From Phyllobacterium sophorae (GTDB taxonomy: Bacteria > Pseudomonadota > Alphaproteobacteria > Rhizobiales > Rhizobiaceae), in contig NZ_PGGM01000018.1 in assembly GCF_003010965.1 (NCBI RefSeq), forward strand, positions 1 through 64,000: DNA of 64,000 nucleotides, in the 5' to 3' direction. Of this stretch, positions 63,779 through 64,000 are shown piece by piece. Position 1 is the first letter of the stretch, and every line of letters starts with the position of its first letter. The position numbers and the translations under genes were made by a program. Below the pieces are notes generated by a model. The model made no database searches. It had not been told where the DNA came from and was given only the letters and a program-made list of their open reading frames with translations.

Positions 63779-64000
63779 TCATTGGAACGCCATCTCGAAA
63801 AAGCTGCGCAATTTGCGCGAGTGCAGCTTTTCGGGTGGCATTTCAGCCAGTTTCTCCAGCGCCCGGATACCAATCTTCAGGTGCTGCGCTACCTGGCGCT
63901 TGTAGAATTCCGTCGCCATGCCCGGCAGCTTCAATTCCCCGTGCAGGGGCTTGTCGGAAACACAAAGCAGCGTTCCGTAAGGTACGCGAAAGCGGAACCC
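63779..64000 (-). CDS. amn: AMP nucleosidase, C-terminal part (partial)
   Basis: The minus strand is open from the window edge to TGA at 63779-63781 and gives 73 residues (FRVPYGTLLCVSDKPLHGELK ... KLHSRKLRSFFEMAFQ). This is the conserved end of bacterial AMP nucleosidase, which splits AMP to adenine and ribose 5-phosphate; the VSDKPLHGELKLPG motif is distinctive. The N-terminal part lies outside the window. Confidence 0.85.
   Translation of the reverse strand, partial: GFRFRVPYGTLLCVSDKPLHGELKLPGMATEFYKRQVAQHLKIGIRALEKLAEMPPEKLHSRKLRSFFEMAFQ

Noticed and set aside
1-64000. CRISPR array
   Set aside because: No series of regularly spaced identical short repeats was seen, and no cas-like protein is present.

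Overview
The window reads as chromosomal DNA of an alphaproteobacterium of the order Hyphomicrobiales (Rhizobiales), probably Phyllobacteriaceae/Brucellaceae. The evidence is gene content: the feuN-feuP-feuQ / ccmIEFH (cycHJKL) / degP / two-component pair / glnE order typical of rhizobia and Brucella relatives, a PBP1A-type enzyme, DUF5330, DUF1491 and DUF2336 proteins, an IalB-family protein, and a Rhizobiales gene-transfer-agent (GTA) structural cluster. Genus is inference.

Layout. 1-4750: the end of an unidentified gene with a strong terminator, sufE, DUF5330, a DivJ/PleC-like histidine kinase overlapping a peptidoglycan-binding protein, a dispersed repeat, and DUF1491. 4799-8731: a large autotransporter whose passenger is a DNase I-like (EEP) phosphoesterase. 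8958-16036: DUF2336, a YdcF-like protein, YciI, a DUF1254/DUF1214 pair, a PBP1A-family enzyme and a LysE exporter. 16070-18000: a small accessory islet with a second repeat copy, a frameshifted IS1595-type transposase remnant, small unknown genes and a tRNA-like element inside an inverted-repeat-rich stretch. 18227-26926: a decayed GTA/prophage cluster. Small and large terminase are followed by a brnTA toxin-antitoxin module with a nonsense-mutated toxin, then by the 5' half of the portal gene joined to the 3' half of the DUF2460 (g12) gene. All capsid, head-tail and tape-measure genes between are missing, while g13, g14, g15 and a holin-like gene remain open.

27013-35750 is a core envelope/respiration block: FeuN/FeuP/FeuQ signalling, then cytochrome c maturation (ccmIEFH). 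A lipoprotein gene and a candidate polymorphic-toxin/immunity pair (29982-31615) sit between feuQ and ccmI. 35755-41801 is a second accessory stretch: a metallo-beta-lactamase-fold enzyme, an AT-rich spacer, a trimeric autotransporter adhesin gene broken by one in-frame TAG, and an IalB-family gene overlapping its end. 41942-48692 returns to core genes: DegP, an OmpR-type regulator with its kinase, and GlnE. A RelB/ParE module with a perfect palindromic operator follows, then a PAS histidine kinase, aminopeptidase N, two transporters, uracil-DNA glycosylase, a secreted protein, ETF-ubiquinone oxidoreductase with terminator, NIPSNAP, a membrane EEP protein, a structured intergenic region with a very small ORF, a MarR/VOC divergent pair with a palindromic operator, and the 3' end of amn (AMP nucleosidase).

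The best candidates for something undescribed are the toxin/immunity pair, the EEP autotransporter, the GTA remnant that kept only its packaging and tail-tip ends, and the tRNA-like element at 17907-17975. All calls rest on reading the sequence and its translations; no database search was run.
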